Source of the DNA: Clostridium thermobutyricum DSM 4928
GTDB lineage: Bacteria > Bacillota > Clostridia > Clostridiales > Clostridiaceae
Assembly: GCF_002050515.1 (NCBI RefSeq)
Contig: NZ_LTAY01000081.1
Location: 1-64,000, forward strand
DNA: 64,000 bases
Direction: 5' to 3'
The translations under genes and the position numbers were made by a program. A model generated the notes under the pieces. It saw nothing but the letters and a program-made list of their open reading frames with translations, was not told where the DNA came from and did no database searches. Of the stretch, positions 62,292-64,000 are shown in pieces. Every line of letters starts with the position of its first letter. Within the stretch, counting starts at the first letter, position 1.

Positions 62292-64000
62292 ATGACTACA
62301 GTTGCTTTACTGGGTAACCCTAACGTAGGGAAAACTACCCTTTTTAACGCTTTGACTGGTTCTAATCAATATGTTGGGAACTGGCCTGGTGTTACAGTTG
62401 AAAAAAAAGAAGGATATTTTAAGGATATAAAGATAGTAGACTTGCCTGGTATCTACGCTATGGATACTTTCTCTAACGAAGAAATAGTATCTAAAGAATT
62501 TCTTTTAAGAGATGATGTAGATGTTATATTAAATATAGTTGATGGTTCAAAATTAGATAGAAATCTTTATTTAACAACTCAATTAAAAAAATTTAATAAG
62601 CCAATAATATTAGCTATTAATATGATAGATGTTTTAGAAAGCAACGGATTCGAAATTGATTTTGAGAAACTTTCATCTGAAATGGATGTTACGGTAGTAC
62701 CTATATCTGCTGCTAAAAAAAGCGGATTAAAAGAGCTTACAGACATTATAGAGAATAAAAAATGGGAAAACTCTATTTCAAATGAAAGATTTGATTTTAA
62801 ATCTGAAAAAGAAGCTTATAAATTTATTGAAAACACTTTAAAAAAATCAATTAATAAGTCTGCTTCTATAAAAAAACCAATTTCTGAAAAGTTAGATAAG
62901 TTTATTTTACATCCTATCTTAGCTTTTCCTATATTTATAGTAGCTATAGCCCTTATGTTCCAGCTTACTTTCGCTTGGGTTGGACAACCAATTTCTGATT
63001 GGTTAGATGGACTTTTAAATGATAGTTTAATTCCTTACCTAAGCCATTTACTTTCAGGAACTTCACCTTGGTTTAGTTCTTTATTAGTTGATGGTATAGT
63101 AGCTGGTGTTGGTAGTATTATAGTTTTACTACCTGTTATTCTTACTCTTTTTGCTTGTATAACTTTCTTAGAAGAAAGTGGTTATATGGCTAGAGTAGCA
63201 TTTTTAATGGATAAAATAATGAGAAAAATGGGACTTTCAGGTAAAGCATTTATTCCTTTAATAATTGGATTTGGATGTAATGTTCCTGCTATAATGTCTG
63301 CAAGAACTCTTGAAAGTGAAAAAGATAGAAAGCTAACAGCACTTTTAGTTCCATTAATGTCTTGTAATGCAAGACTTGCAATTTATTCAGTTTTTGTTTC
63401 TATATTCTTTAAAGAACATCAAGGATTAATAGTTGCATCACTTTACTTCTTAAGTGTATTTATTGCTTTTATACTTGGTGTAATATTTAAGAAAACACTT
63501 TTCAAAAAACAAGAAGAGCCTTTTATAATTGAGCTTCCTTCATATAGTATGCCTCAATTAAGTTCAATTGCTCTACAAGTTTGGGAAAAATGTAAATCTT
63601 TCTTAAAGAAAGCAGGAACACTTATATTTGCAATGAGCGTTTTAATATGGTTCTTATCAAACTTTAATGCAAGTGGTATGGCTGCTGATGTAAATAGTAG
63701 CTTCTTAGCTCAAATTGGACAATTTATATCACCAATATTTGCTCCACTTGGATTTGGAAACTGGCAATCAGCTGTTTCACTTCTTTCTGGTTTACTTGCA
63801 AAGGAATCAGTAATATCTACAATGCAAATAGTTTATGCTGGAGATTTAAACACAGTATTACCAACATTCTTTACTGCAGTTTCAGCTTATTCATTCCTTG
63901 TATTTGTATTACTTTATGTTCCTTGTATTTCAACTATTGGAGCAATGAAAAAAGAATATGGTGCAAAACTTACTACTTTCTCATTCGTATTCCAAACTAC
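62292..64000 (+). CDS. feoB: Ferrous iron transporter FeoB, C-terminus cut by window edge
   Basis: The visible 569 residues start MTTVALLGNPNVGKTTLFNA (G1), with G2 around NWPGVTVEK, G3 DLPGIY, G4 NMID and G5 SAAK. The membrane part follows from about residue 215, with LEESGYMARVAFLMDKIM and GFGCNVPAIMSARTLES. It imports Fe2+ with a GTP-controlled gate. GGAGGAGA lies before the ATG. Frame is open at base 64000, so the last helices are outside this window. Confidence 0.95.
   Translation, partial: MTTVALLGNPNVGKTTLFNALTGSNQYVGNWPGVTVEKKEGYFKDIKIVDLPGIYAMDTFSNEEIVSKEFLLRDDVDVILNIVDGSKLDRNLYLTTQLKKFNKPIILAINMIDVLESNGFEIDFEKLSSEMDVTVVPISAAKKSGLKELTDIIENKKWENSISNERFDFKSEKEAYKFIENTLKKSINKSASIKKPISEKLDKFILHPILAFPIFIVAIALMFQLTFAWVGQPISDWLDGLLNDSLIPYLSHLLSGTSPWFSSLLVDGIVAGVGSIIVLLPVILTLFACITFLEESGYMARVAFLMDKIMRKMGLSGKAFIPLIIGFGCNVPAIMSARTLESEKDRKLTALLVPLMSCNARLAIYSVFVSIFFKEHQGLIVASLYFLSVFIAFILGVIFKKTLFKKQEEPFIIELPSYSMPQLSSIALQVWEKCKSFLKKAGTLIFAMSVLIWFLSNFNASGMAADVNSSFLAQIGQFISPIFAPLGFGNWQSAVSLLSGLLAKESVISTMQIVYAGDLNTVLPTFFTAVSAYSFLVFVLLYVPCISTIGAMKKEYGAKLTTFSFVFQT

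Noticed and set aside
1-64000. CRISPR array, tRNA or rRNA genes
   Set aside because: No regularly spaced repeats and no GC-rich cloverleaf-like or rRNA stretches were seen on either strand.

Overview
The window is very AT-rich, uses Shine-Dalgarno sites of the AGGAGG type, has some TTG and GTG starts, and has strong U-tract hairpin terminators after most transcription units. A spore photoproduct lyase, an FeoAB iron importer, clostridial-type small proteins and many anaerobe-type enzymes point to a low-GC, spore-forming Clostridium (sensu stricto). The species cannot be fixed from the sequence alone. No rRNA, tRNA or CRISPR array was seen.

Layout. 1-10 kb: spore photoproduct lyase (cut by the left edge), an esterase, a PilZ-tailed cellulose-synthase-like glycosyltransferase with an exported partner of unknown role, several micro-proteins, a NERD protein, a pyridoxal kinase and a di/tripeptide transporter. 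10-20 kb: a metallophosphoesterase, an SSB paralogue, a Fur-boxed flavodoxin/DUF3793 pair, and a Bce-type peptide-resistance module (response regulator, kinase, ABC ATPase, ABC permease) whose ATPase carries an in-frame stop. 19-34 kb: housekeeping genes, namely an SPFH/NfeD pair, NAD synthetase, deoxynucleoside kinase, DEAD-box helicase, thioredoxin and an atypical thioredoxin reductase, a YaaR gene broken by an in-frame stop, CvfB, an Lrp regulator and an FAD dehydrogenase. 34.6-41.7 kb: a decayed IS1595-like element followed by a complete N-acetylmuramic acid catabolic operon (murQ, murP, mupG, murR). The whole block is bounded by 91-bp inverted ends (about 89% identical) and an 8-bp direct repeat, so it may have moved as one unit. 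41.7-44.5 kb: a DUF218 protein and a PEP-carboxykinase-like P-loop protein.

44.7-58.3 kb is the most interesting block. It is a flavin-based extracellular electron transfer (EET) island: a FMN-binding lipoprotein (PplA-like), EetA- and EetB-like membrane proteins, a UbiA-type prenyltransferase (DmkA-like), a polyprenyl diphosphate synthase (DmkB-like), a type II NADH dehydrogenase with a membrane tail (Ndh2) and an ApbE flavin transferase lipoprotein (FmnB-like), with a LysR regulator. Unlike the Listeria locus, the ndh2 operon contains a complete CUT1-type ABC importer and a substrate-binding-protein-like gene without any export signal, all tightly spaced or overlapping between dmkB and the operon end. 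No menaquinone head-group gene is visible here. My inference is a scavenging module: import a quinone precursor or another small molecule, prenylate it, and use it as the membrane carrier between Ndh2 and the flavinylated lipoprotein.

The right end (58.5-64 kb) has a PlsC acyltransferase, a secreted ComEC-like metallo-beta-lactamase-fold lipoprotein, a YprB-like nuclease, a HAD phosphatase, and feoA/feoB behind two Fur boxes. feoB is cut by the right edge.
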